Assembly: GCA_910586965.1 (NCBI GenBank)
Contig: CAJUMF010000038.1
Coordinates: 1 to 33,007 of the forward strand
Source of the DNA: an uncultured Dorea sp.
Lineage (GTDB): Bacteria; Bacillota; Clostridia; Lachnospirales; Lachnospiraceae
Direction of reading: 5' to 3'
Length of the DNA: 33,007 nt
Each line of letters begins with the position of its first letter. The first letter of the stretch is position 1. The notes beneath the pieces were generated by a model. It had not been told where the DNA came from and ran no database searches. It saw nothing but the letters and a program-made list of their open reading frames with translations. A program made the position numbers and the translations under genes. Of this stretch, positions 16,572 to 23,777 are shown in pieces.

Positions 16572-17269
16572 CAGCTCTCCCTCCCGGCAGACTGTTCCGA
16601 CAGCCTGCTGCATGTCCTGCCATCCTCAAGCCGCACGACGCGGTCTGCCATCTGCGCCACTTCCTCCTGATGAGTCACTACCACCATAGTCTGGCGGAAC
16701 CTCTCCGCGCAGGACTTAAGAAGTCCTGTCACCTCCATGCTGGTAGCAGAATCTAAGTTCCCCGTAGGTTCGTCCGCCAGAATGAGCGCCGGTTTTGCCA
16801 TAAGCGCACGGGCAATCGCCACTCTCTGCTGCTGCCCACCGGACAGCGTCCGGGGCAGACGATCAAGCTTTTCTACGATTCCAAGACTCCCCGTCACCTG
16901 CTCAAGTAAGCCTTTGTCAATCTCCGCGCCGTCAAGTCTTAAGGGCAGCACGATATTTTCATAAACACTCAGCACCGGAACCAGATTGTACTGCTGAAAC
17001 ACAAACCCAATATTCCTCCGCCGGAAAATCGTCCGCTCTTCCGGCTCCATATCCTTAAGGCTGTTTCCCCGAATCCACACGCCACCCGCTGTCGGCACAT
17101 CAAGCCCTCCAAGCATATTCAGGAGCGTCGTCTTACCGCTCCCCGAAGTGCCCACCACCGCCAAAAATTCCCCGTCCGTGATGGACAGGGATACATCGTC
17201 AAGGGCACGGACTTCATAATCTTCCGTAATATAATATTTTTTCAGGCCGACCGCTCTTACAATCTCCAT
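16571..17269 (-). CDS. ABC transporter ATP-binding protein (MacB/LolD-like)
   Basis: 232 aa. Walker A GTSGSGKTT (residues 40-48), Q-loop at Q92 (FVFQQYNLVP), signature LSGGQQQR (142-149), Walker B ALILADEPTGN (D166, E167) and switch H200 are all present. It powers the overlapping FtsX permease. RBS AAGGAGGAG, a few bases before ATG. The closest two-component genes lie 4.7 kb upstream on the same strand; the usual order RR-HK-ATPase-permease suggests this was one operon before the island at 17290-21970 came between. Confidence 0.92.
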   Translation of the reverse strand: MEIVRAVGLKKYYITEDYEVRALDDVSLSITDGEFLAVVGTSGSGKTTLLNMLGGLDVPTAGGVWIRGNSLKDMEPEERTIFRRRNIGFVFQQYNLVPVLSVYENIVLPLRLDGAEIDKGLLEQVTGSLGIVEKLDRLPRTLSGGQQQRVAIARALMAKPALILADEPTGNLDSATSMEVTGLLKSCAERFRQTMVVVTHQEEVAQMADRVVRLEDGRTCSRLSEQSAGRES

Positions 17270-17426
17270 AGTATCTCCTCCTTCGGCGGATGCACCCGCC
17301 TTATCTTCCGGAGCCGAATATTACAAAAGCCCCAGCAGCTACTACTATACAGAGCAAATCTAACAAATTTCTAACAATACAATTTACTTTTCATAATCAC
17401 ATTTATAATGTTCCGCAGGTATCGAT

Positions 17427-17796
17427 TCAAATTGCAGATACAAAATCTTCCGGTACATCAAGTAACAGTGTCGAATTCGCTCCTGTTACTACTAATTCGC
17501 CTTCTTCCGTTCCATAAGCAGTAAAAATACAAACATCTCCTTCTTTTGGCAGGAAATCATCTTCATATACTTCATAACAGCTTCCGTCAACAGATATTCC
17601 TCCCCTTTTAGTGATAGGAATATCCATATCCGTTATTCATAACCACGTTACCGACAAAAGCATAATCTGCACTACTAATCAGTGCCACTGAATCATCGAC
17701 GTCTACATAATATGAGCCTTCTATTCTTTCTATGGGTAAATCCTTTTCCTCAGAAGCTTTCTTTTGCCGCATGCTGCTGTACAGCATGTTACGCAA
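17427..17796 (-). pseudogene. remnant of a surface/secreted protein gene, frame broken
   Basis: Two overlapping frames (17796-17608 and 17627-17427) look like the two ends of one protein. The first has a segment ALISSADYAFVGNVV, the second ITKRGGISVDGSCYEVYEDDF and EGDVCIFTAYGTEEGELVVTG. In known Gram-positive proteins of this layout (an xDxVxxGkV strand, about 35 residues, then a GG...G.Y...ED...G..Y.F.. repeat) the middle is longer, so an internal deletion with frame change is likely. There is no signal peptide in the remaining N-terminus. The function is unknown. Confidence 0.5.
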
Positions 17797-17917
17797 AGAA
17801 TTATTAATGTATAAATTATTTTTCTTTCACACTAAATTCCTTTCTACAACAAAAGTATGTCTTAGACAATGAAACGTAGGCTTTAACGTATTGACATAAA
17901 TATCAAAATGTGCAACT

Positions 17918-17953
17918 GCCCACGTTTCTGATAGCTTTAGCAGAAACGTGGGC
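17918..17953. repeat. 13-bp perfect inverted repeat (hairpin)
   Basis: GCCCACGTTTCTG and CAGAAACGTGGGC are separated by 10 bases (ATAGCTTTAG). The stem is strong but has no T run on either side. It lies 80 bases after the 4-TM gene and may be a terminator helper, a protein-binding site or a mobile-element remnant. Nothing else was recognised in 17797-18032. Confidence 0.6.
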
Positions 17954-18032
17954 ACCACCTTAGTCAGTGGATATTGTTTTACTTGAGTAATCAAGCGTTG
18001 CAGCCACTTTTGTATCTGGGAAATCCGAGTTA

Positions 18033-18449
18033 TTAATGTACAGTTTCAGAAGTGTCTTTTTTCTCATATAGCACCCATGAAACGGCAATAATAATAAACA
18101 AATGGGGAACATACATTAAAAGATCCGTCCATCCTGTCATTCCCATTACTGCAATTAGAGACGCTATTGCTGATCCCACATACAAAAGTCCGATGATGAC
18201 TTTTCCAAAATTGTTTTTCAAAACATAACAATGGAAAAGCAACGTTATTCCCAAAAAATATGAACCATATGTCATTGGGTTAAAAAAAGCAAAGAAATTT
18301 GTTAATTCATTTTCATATACCATTGAATTTCTTCTTGCCATCCAATAAAAATATGTGCCTCCATAAAGGATTGCTAATACATCTGTAATTATACAAATAA
18401 CTTTGATATAGGTATTTTCCTTAAAAGGCGTGATCTTTATTTTTTGCAC
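18033..18449 (-). CDS. four-transmembrane protein, last gene of the PLA2 operon
   Basis: 138 aa with four hydrophobic helices at about 14-38, 50-72, 76-98 and 103-124 and a charged tail (YEKKDTSETVH). No family was recognised. It overlaps the end of the phospholipase A2-like gene by 13 bases, so it is translationally coupled to it. A small membrane protein directly behind a secreted lipid-attacking enzyme could be an immunity protein; this rests on position only. Confidence 0.7.
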   Translation of the reverse strand: MQKIKITPFKENTYIKVICIITDVLAILYGGTYFYWMARRNSMVYENELTNFFAFFNPMTYGSYFLGITLLFHCYVLKNNFGKVIIGLLYVGSAIASLIAVMGMTGWTDLLMYVPHLFIIIAVSWVLYEKKDTSETVH

Positions 18450-19066
18450 GAGAAATTGCCTCCTTTAGCCGAATAATGTGTTGTCTTTATTTTTAACCAT
18501 GCCTCCATAAGCTTAGCCATGCTCTTTTGTTTCACACCAGTCATCCTACTATAGTTTCTTTGAATATATTTAAGAAAATTTCTATCGCACGAACATTTAT
18601 GATAATCTTTGTTATTATGCCCTCCATAACACTTATCATGAGATTTGCAGCCAGCATCAAGCAAATCTATTGGAGTAGGATTTTTACCTTTTGGTGGATA
18701 TCCCTTTCCGCACCAATTTCCATATACCGGAAAAGCCTTCCCTTTTTTAGCTGTTGCGTTGACTCTTCCCGTATAAGTAGACTGCCTGGAATCAAGTTGA
18801 GACAAGCCATACGCATATACTTGGTCAGCAAGCTCGATAATTTCTCTGTCAACACCATCATTTATAGCTTTATCTCTAAAATATTTGACATTTCCGGATT
18901 CATCAACATCAAAATAACTTGCAATCAAATCCGTATCCGTTTCAAGTTCCTTTAATTCAGTACGATCTCCGGCAGTTACAACCGTTGAAGTTGGTATGCA
19001 TATAGAAAAGGCAATTAATGCTACAAAAAAACGTTTGACAATATTATTTCTTCTATTTTCTTTCAT
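18437..19066 (-). CDS. secreted phospholipase A2-like protein
   Basis: 209 aa. There is a signal peptide (about 1-32, ending VVTAG), a pro-region to about residue 110, then an sPLA2-type domain: the Ca-loop YGNWCGKGYPPKG (Y115-G127), the active-site helix DLLDAGCKSHDKCYGG (His143, Asp144) and a second helix KCSCDRNF carrying the partner Asp161. Six cysteines support disulfides. The family cleaves the sn-2 ester of phospholipids with Ca2+; here it would act outside the cell on membranes. RBS AAAGGAGATTTTT then ATG. Upstream is a membrane-anchored CPDC thioredoxin-like protein, a likely disulfide helper; downstream is a coupled 4-TM protein. Both toxin and lipase roles are possible. Confidence 0.85.
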   Translation of the reverse strand: MKENRRNNIVKRFFVALIAFSICIPTSTVVTAGDRTELKELETDTDLIASYFDVDESGNVKYFRDKAINDGVDREIIELADQVYAYGLSQLDSRQSTYTGRVNATAKKGKAFPVYGNWCGKGYPPKGKNPTPIDLLDAGCKSHDKCYGGHNNKDYHKCSCDRNFLKYIQRNYSRMTGVKQKSMAKLMEAWLKIKTTHYSAKGGNFSCKK

Positions 19067-19126
19067 AAAAATCTCCTTTCACACAAAATACAATGTTAGT
19101 AATAATCTTCAAACTTTACGGCTTCA

Positions 19127-19621
19127 TTATGTTGTTGACAAAAAATCTATAAAACGTGTTTTGTAATCAGATGATGCAATATCATCGTACCCAAATTGTT
19201 TTACATTCCCATTTCTGTTTATAATGATAGTCGGAATATTTTCTATACATATTGAATCTAAATATTGCCTCTCATCATCAGAAATTTCGTTTTTTAATTT
19301 AATATAGTACATTTTTTTCTCTTGCAATTCTGCTGCTATTTTTGCTAAGTTTCTCACATTTTCCACACAAGTTCTGCAATCAGGACAACTTCCTCTACCG
19401 ATATAATATAATTCACAATCATTATCTCTCTTTGACTTGATAGCCCTTTCCATTTCGCTGACTGTTTTTTTTTCAAATATTCCTATAATGCTTTCATATG
19501 CAGACTCTTCAAAATATGGTTGCATTAAAGGATAATAATAAATAGTCAGTTTAACAATTATTATAACAACTAATATAGTCAAAATTTCCTTTTTTCTAAA
19601 TGTTACTTTTCCTGTTGTCAT
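19127..19621 (-). CDS. membrane-anchored thioredoxin-like protein (CPDC)
   Basis: 164 aa. Basic start, one transmembrane anchor (about 12-31), then a thioredoxin-like fold facing outward: strand CELYYIGRG, active site CPDC (79-82) with a further Cys at 85, and the cis-Pro segment ENIPTIIINRNG. The layout resembles the bacteriocin transport accessory/thioredoxin-like group of Gram-positive peptide clusters. Its start overlaps the stop of the upstream secreted protein gene (ATGA), and the PLA2-like gene follows 60 bases later. It could form or correct the disulfides of the cysteine-rich neighbours. Confidence 0.8.
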   Translation of the reverse strand: MTTGKVTFRKKEILTILVVIIIVKLTIYYYPLMQPYFEESAYESIIGIFEKKTVSEMERAIKSKRDNDCELYYIGRGSCPDCRTCVENVRNLAKIAAELQEKKMYYIKLKNEISDDERQYLDSICIENIPTIIINRNGNVKQFGYDDIASSDYKTRFIDFLSTT

Positions 19622-20208
19622 TTATATCTTACCGCCTTTACTTTGCACGAAAACGCTTTTGCATTCGCATTATACAAGGACACGGTATACCCCAAAGTCG
19701 CGGATGTGCCTTGTCCATTTATGGTTCCATATTTGATAATATTTTTTTTAGAAATTGTTATGGTACCTATTTTTCCTGGCTTGATTTTTGCGCTACATAT
19801 GGTATTGCTCCCTAAGACACTGCCCTTATATGCAATTGCAGTTATCTCCGTTTTACCCGTATTAGATATAGTAATTTTTGTGTAAGGTTTTGTACTTTTA
19901 GACACCAGAGATGCAGTCATTGCAAAAGCCTTTTTGATATTATATTTATTTTTATATGTCTGGTTCCAAATAGTTCCTGATCCAGTTGATAGCAAAGCTA
20001 TTTTCTCTTCATCATTTAGTACAACATTATTCAGACCCAATTCATTTCTAATAATTGATTCTTCCTGAGATGAAACCATTTTTGCATCACTTAATTTATG
20101 TATATTAACTGGTGAATCATCAGATAAATTGGAGTCTGCCGCAAATGTTGTAGACTGTATTGAGAATAGCAAAAGGGCAAATAATAATATACCTAATTTT
20201 TTTTTCAT
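19618..20208 (-). CDS. secreted protein of unknown function
   Basis: 196 aa from ATG 20208, where a normal signal peptide begins (MKKKLGILLFALL... to TFAAD); an ATG seven codons earlier has no good SD. A polar pro-region (about 25-75) is followed by a beta-rich basic domain (SGTIWNQTYKNKYNIKKAFA, TKITISNTGKTEI, SAKIKPGKIGTITIS) with two cysteines. No family was recognised. It is translationally coupled to the CPDC thioredoxin-like gene. Signal, pro-region and basic beta domain repeat the plan of the 162-aa secreted protein at 3249-3737. The 5' side (20230-20567) has no gene I can support, only a small dyad CTCAGTCTGAG just before the start. Confidence 0.7.
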   Translation of the reverse strand: MKKKLGILLFALLLFSIQSTTFAADSNLSDDSPVNIHKLSDAKMVSSQEESIIRNELGLNNVVLNDEEKIALLSTGSGTIWNQTYKNKYNIKKAFAMTASLVSKSTKPYTKITISNTGKTEITAIAYKGSVLGSNTICSAKIKPGKIGTITISKKNIIKYGTINGQGTSATLGYTVSLYNANAKAFSCKVKAVRYK

Positions 20209-20567
20209 CTTTATATCTATTCCTTTCATTTCACTCAGACTGAGCTTATTTTTTCTTTATAATTTTTCTTATGGGAGACTCAGCATACTACAAATGAGTG
20301 GATTGTCTTCCCAGGCACAAATAATGTGATTTGAACACGTAATTTATGACTTAGGCAACTAATCAATGCCACCGCCTCCCCCTACCTATGAATGCCATCA
20401 TTTTTCAGTCTACTTTTACATACAATGAATACGCAAGGAGAACCTGATTAATAAATCGGTCTTTCTCCAGCAGATTCTAAGATTATGGTAGACCAGAAAA
20501 TCATCATAGCAAGAACCCACAGTTACAAGATAAGTCAACAATTCCATAGCTTTAACTTTCACAATAT

Positions 20568-20672
20568 TCAATTTTTAAAGCAGCTACCAAAAGATAGCTT
20601 TTTTACGGTACAATTCTTGAGGAAATACATACTTTCCTCTGTTTTGATGCTCCATTTTTTATGTTGTAACAT
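20568..20672 (-). CDS. possible small peptide gene at the cargo position (34 aa)
   Basis: A strong site AAAAGGAGGG lies 3 bases before ATG 20672. The peptide starts MLQHKKWSIKTEE and ends with a KKLSFGSCFKN tail; it has two cysteines (residues 21 and 32) and is basic. The 5' UTR up to this SD matches the 5' UTR of the 312-aa gene in the first cassette, so this is where the first cargo gene begins in copy 2. It may be a real small peptide or the shortened start of a lost gene. Confidence 0.35.
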   Translation of the reverse strand: MLQHKKWSIKTEESMYFLKNCTVKKLSFGSCFKN

Positions 20673-20729
20673 AACCCTCCTTTTCTATGTCGTATTTTTA
20701 GACCTAACTGATTGCTTTCCTCCTTCCTA

Positions 20730-20777
20730 CTACATATTTCTCATTCCAGCCTGTGTCTTATGTTTCATATTATGCAC
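20730..20777 (-). CDS. possible 15-codon leader ORF (GTG start)
   Basis: The same AGGAGG-TCTCT-GTG start as at 2456, reading MHNMKHKTQAGMRNM and then TAG. It shares most residues with the first 13 of the copy 1 leader. Confidence 0.2.
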   Translation of the reverse strand: MHNMKHKTQAGMRNM

Positions 20778-20797
20778 AGAGACCTCCTATCACACAA

Positions 20798-20900
20798 GCA
20801 ATGAATCGTTGCATTCTGTCAATGATTCGTTGCTCTGCACCCCCGCAATGAATCGTTGCCCCCAATTACTGTATACATTAAATATGCAACGTTCCGTTGC
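20798..20900. promoter_or_regulatory. four GCAAYG-N3-CRTTGC-type operators
   Basis: The sites are GCAATGAATCGTTGC (20798-20812), TCAATGATTCGTTGC (20819-20833), GCAATGAATCGTTGC (20845-20859) and GCAACGTTCCGTTGC (20886-20900). The last matches copy 1 exactly. The group has two more sites than copy 1, as if the distal operator was duplicated in tandem. A leftward TATACA lies between the third and fourth. Confidence 0.65.
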
Positions 20901-20943
20901 CCCCATGATTCCTGTTGCAATTCGCCCCTATAGCACCGCACAC

Positions 20944-20973
20944 TTGACCTTCGCCACGGCCATATGATATATT
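20944..20973 (+). promoter_or_regulatory. promoter of the copy 2 XRE gene
   Basis: TTGACC (20944-20949), an 18-base spacer, then TATATT (20968-20973), about 33 bases before the start. Copy 1 has 17 bases between its elements. Confidence 0.55.
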
Positions 20974-21006
20974 ATCAATAAAGAAAAATTCAGGAAAGAT
21001 AAAGGC

Positions 21007-21378
21007 ATGAACAATACCCCAAATTTATCTTCAAAATTAATAGAAGCCCGCAAAAGAAAAGGTCTTTCACAGGCCGACGCTGCCGATAAGCTGAATGTTT
21101 CCAGACAGGCAATTTCCCGCTGGGAAACGAGAACAGGCTCTCCGGACATTAACTCCTTACCTCTTATCAGTGAATTATACGATATATCTATAGATGAATT
21201 GCTCGAACATAAGAGTTCTGTGTTTGAAAGTGAATTGCCGAATAAAAAAGAAGAGGGGATATTCAAATCAAATGAAACATCCCCAGATACACCTTTAGCA
21301 GATGACAATGCCAAAGCATTCAACTCTGCTCCTCCATATATTTTAATCGAGAACATATTTTTTAAATATTGCTGTTAA
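21007..21378 (+). CDS. XRE-family regulator, DNA-binding part only
   Basis: 123 aa. Residues 1-63 are nearly identical to the regulator at 2642 (only about five differences), including the full helix-turn-helix. The acidic linker is diverged. A frame change near codon 112 and a premature stop remove the two membrane helices, which remain encoded just downstream. The product would be a soluble DNA-binding protein that may still bind the GCAACG-type operators, or the gene may be dead. Confidence 0.7.
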   Translation: MNNTPNLSSKLIEARKRKGLSQADAADKLNVSRQAISRWETRTGSPDINSLPLISELYDISIDELLEHKSSVFESELPNKKEEGIFKSNETSPDTPLADDNAKAFNSAPPYILIENIFFKYCC

Positions 21379-21578
21379 TTATATCCAGTTTTACTACTTA
21401 TATAGGCTTAATTATATCTATATATATTTTTATTTGGACTTGGAGAAATAGAAAACATTACAAATTGATTCTCGTATTATCTATAATTTGCTTTATACTT
21501 GGGCTAAATAACTTATATTCAGCTATCTCTATATATCTTCCATCTAACTATTCTACAACGATAGAAGAGATACCATAA
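21369..21578 (+). pseudogene. detached membrane domain of the copy 2 XRE regulator
   Basis: 69 codons matching the two-helix region of the copy 1 regulator (SIYIFIWTWRNRKHYKLILV). Besides the shifted frame, the codon equal to TTA in copy 1 is TAA here, so two changes cut it off. It has no evident RBS. Confidence 0.7.
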
Positions 21579-21723
21579 TCATCTGCTTATTAAGGAATGA
21601 AACTCCCGTTTCTTCTACATTAACTTCCTGTGCATTTACTGCTCCTGTCGGTACAACCGCCATCACTGCACAAATTCCTAGGCTCACGGCCATCCGTTTC
21701 ATTTCTTTCACTCTTTTTCCCAT
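21553..21723 (-). pseudogene. truncated copy of the 162-aa secreted protein gene
   Basis: From ATG 21723 behind AAGGAGG, the frame reads MGKRVKEMKRMAVSLG and a full signal peptide to VNAQE, matching 3737 onward. After about 15 more residues similarity ends and the frame runs into the 3' end of the XRE copy. The mature domain is deleted. Confidence 0.65.
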
Positions 21724-21839
21724 TCTCTTATCCTCCTTGCCGTCTTTATCGAGTAAAGGCTTCTCCACCTATGGGAGTCAGGCGGAAGATTTTTCCTTCG
21801 TTCTCTCCATAGTATACTTCCCGGCGGAAAAATGTGCAA

Positions 21840-21910
21840 GCAATCATTCATTGCCCCCTGCCTCGCCCGGTTTTACGCTGTTCTCCCGCATAAGAGCAAC
21901 GATTCGTTGC
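21840..21910. promoter_or_regulatory. GCAACG-type operators, right side of copy 2
   Basis: GCAATCATTCATTGC (21840-21854) and GCAACGATTCGTTGC (21896-21910), in the same order and context as 3852-3922. Confidence 0.55.
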
Positions 21911-21931
21911 CCCATTTTAACGATTATTCCA

Positions 21932-21960
21932 TTGACAGATCCTTTTCCTTCTGATATATT
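21932..21960 (+). promoter_or_regulatory. orphan promoter facing the histidine kinase 3' end
   Basis: TTGACA (21932-21937), 17 bases, TATATT (21955-21960): the counterpart of the marR promoter. Here no rightward gene follows; it points antisense into the histidine kinase. Confidence 0.6.
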
Positions 21961-21982
21961 CCATATGCCTAAGCTTCTGAAT

Positions 21983-22912
21983 TCAGGATAAATCGACTGG
22001 AAGATTCACCTCCATCACCACCCCCGGCTCTCTCCTCTTCACCGCCAAAAAACCGCCATGCATATTCACAATCTCCCGCGCCAGGTACAGCCCAATCCCG
22101 AACCCCTCCTGGGATGTAACCCGCCTCCCCCGGTAAAACCGCCGGAAAATCTGACATTCCTCCCCCGCATCAATACCGATGCCGTAATCTCTCACCCTGA
22201 TTTTTAAGAACATCTCATTTTCCGTCACGGAGACATTTATCGCGCCCCCGTTCCGGCTGTACTTCACTGCATTGTCAAAGATATTAAAAAGAGCCTCCCC
22301 AAGCCAGTTCGCGTCATGGGCCAGGCTTACCTGCCCGGGGAAATCAACCGATACTAAAAGCTCCTTTTCCTCCGCCCGGCACTGTATCTGCCCCAGTGCG
22401 TTCCTGACTGTCTTTAAAATGTCCGTCTCCTCCTTTTTTATCTGGATGATATGTTGCTCAAGCCTGGACATTCGGATAAAGCTCTCCACAAGAAAATGAA
22501 GTTTCCCCGCGCTTTCCTCCGCCGCTCTCACAGACCCCGAAATCTCCCCCATCCCGGGCTCTTTGGCCGTCTCCCGCAAAAACCCGAGATAAGTCTCCAG
22601 ATTCGTAAGGGGCGTCCGCATCTGGTGGGCAATCTCGGAGATAAGCCTCTGTATCTCATCCCGGCTCCTTCTCGCCTCATCCCGGCTGCCCTGCATCATC
22701 TCCTGCACACGCACAAGACGGTGCGCCGTTTTCCCATAAAGCGTCTCCTGCCCCGAATCCGCCGCGCTTATCCGCCGCTCATTCAAAATATTTTCTGCAA
22801 GGGCGTAGAGTCTTTTCAATTCCCGCTCTCTTCTCCTTCTCTGCAAAAAATACACCGCCGCCCCGCCGCCAAGGAAACCTGCAAGACTTCCGAATATCAT
22901 TTCCATATACAT
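21983..22912 (-). CDS. sensor histidine kinase
   Basis: 309 aa. One N-terminal membrane helix (about 5-23) with almost no outside domain, a coiled-coil-like linker, the H-box SEIAHQMRTPLTN (His96), N-box FNIFDNAVKYS (N214), G1 DYGIGID and G2 GFGIGLYLAREI. Such short-sensor kinases usually work with FtsX-type ABC transporters against cell-envelope antibiotics. It follows the response regulator by 41 bases (AGGAGA before ATG). Downstream, where the transporter would be expected, the duplicated XRE cassette begins after 15 bases. Confidence 0.9.
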   Translation of the reverse strand: MYMEMIFGSLAGFLGGGAAVYFLQRRRRERELKRLYALAENILNERRISAADSGQETLYGKTAHRLVRVQEMMQGSRDEARRSRDEIQRLISEIAHQMRTPLTNLETYLGFLRETAKEPGMGEISGSVRAAEESAGKLHFLVESFIRMSRLEQHIIQIKKEETDILKTVRNALGQIQCRAEEKELLVSVDFPGQVSLAHDANWLGEALFNIFDNAVKYSRNGGAINVSVTENEMFLKIRVRDYGIGIDAGEECQIFRRFYRGRRVTSQEGFGIGLYLAREIVNMHGGFLAVKRREPGVVMEVNLPVDLS

Positions 22913-22953
22913 ACCATGTATCTCCTGTCTGCCCTCTCATCGTACATACTCAT

Positions 22954-23727
22954 TTATGCCCCGTCTTTCCCGCTCTGTCTTTCATCTATCCGGTATCCAA
23001 GTCCGAATACATTTTTGATACAGCAGGATTTTGCGGTGTCCGGGGAAAGTTTCTTTCTTAAACGGTTAATGGTGACGCTCACCGTATTGTCCACCACGAA
23101 CTGCCCGTCAAGCCCCCACACATGCTCCAGGATGTTTTCCTTCGTGAGCACCTGCCCCTGATTTTCCGCCAGATATTCTAACAGCCGGTACTCCTTCGCC
23201 GTCAGGGAAATCTCCTGATTCCTTACAAAAACACGCTTTCTGTCGGGATACAGCACAAGCTCTCCCACGCGGACTGCCCGCTCTCCTCCTTCCGCGCCCC
23301 TTCGCCCAAGCACAGCCTCAATCCTCTTTTGCAGCACTTTCATGGAAAATGGCTTGACCACATAATCATCTGCGCCAATGTCAAAAGCGGCAAGCATATC
23401 CCGCTCCTCATCTCTTGCAGTCAGGAAAATCGCCGGGATTTTACTATCGGCTGCCGGATGCGTCTGGGCATCTCCCCGAAACTTTGACCGATATTTGTCC
23501 TGCAGTTCCCGGTACAGCGTGATGCCGTCGCCGTCCGGGAGTCCGATATCGATTAAAAGCAGAGACTCCCCATTTCCCAGCAGAGACAGGGCGTCATTTT
23601 TCGTGCGCGCACAGACCGTAGCGTATCCCGCACTTTTAAGGCTCATATCCAACGCCTGGTTTAAGAGCCTGTCATCCTCGATAATCCCGATTGTATTCTT
23701 TCTCTCCATCCCATATTTTTCTGCCAT
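22954..23727 (-). CDS. OmpR/PhoB-family response regulator
   Basis: 257 aa from ATG 23727 (MAEKYGMERK), chosen for GGGGAGAGG upstream; the frame is open to 23778. Receiver domain: acidic pair D18/D19, phospho-Asp D60 (LLIDIGLPDGDG), T103 and K125. C-terminal winged helix: LTAKEYRLLEYLAENQGQVL and DNTVSVTINRLRKKL. The receiver holds an extra stretch of about 16 residues (KFRGDAQTHPAADS) before the PAIFLTAR strand, longer than usual. It is activated by the kinase encoded next and is likely to control the FtsX exporter. It follows the PARG-macrodomain gene by 50 bases. Confidence 0.92.
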   Translation of the reverse strand: MAEKYGMERKNTIGIIEDDRLLNQALDMSLKSAGYATVCARTKNDALSLLGNGESLLLIDIGLPDGDGITLYRELQDKYRSKFRGDAQTHPAADSKIPAIFLTARDEERDMLAAFDIGADDYVVKPFSMKVLQKRIEAVLGRRGAEGGERAVRVGELVLYPDRKRVFVRNQEISLTAKEYRLLEYLAENQGQVLTKENILEHVWGLDGQFVVDNTVSVTINRLRKKLSPDTAKSCCIKNVFGLGYRIDERQSGKDGA

Positions 23728-23777
23728 TGCATTTCCTCTCCCCGGGATATTTGACTTTTCTTTCCGCAATTTCAGCA

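Larger units (their letters stand above)
20685..21968. repeat. duplicated XRE regulatory cassette, copy 2 (degraded)
   Basis: Similar to 2355-3978. Differences are extra operator sites, a broken XRE membrane domain, a secreted gene cut down to its signal peptide, no bidirectional terminator and no MarR palindrome. The right end stops about 15 bases short of the histidine kinase stop codon. Confidence 0.8.

Noticed and set aside
16080..16689. Open frames antisense to the FtsX permease and ATPase
   Set aside because: High-GC shadow frames without RBS; the sense strand encodes clear Walker and FtsX motifs.
20267..20376. Small minus-strand frame starting GTG near GGGGGAGG (about 30 codons, two cysteines)
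   Set aside because: The SD is only about 2 bases from the GTG, and nothing supports it as a gene; the stretch was left as unassigned.
20485..20967. 160-codon + strand frame over the cassette 2 leader
   Set aside because: It runs through the operators and promoter region, has no RBS and reads low-complexity hydrophobic sequence; the control-region reading is better supported.
17290..21982. Insertion sequence or prophage as the carrier of the island
   Set aside because: No transposase, integrase, terminal inverted repeats or target duplication could be seen at either end.
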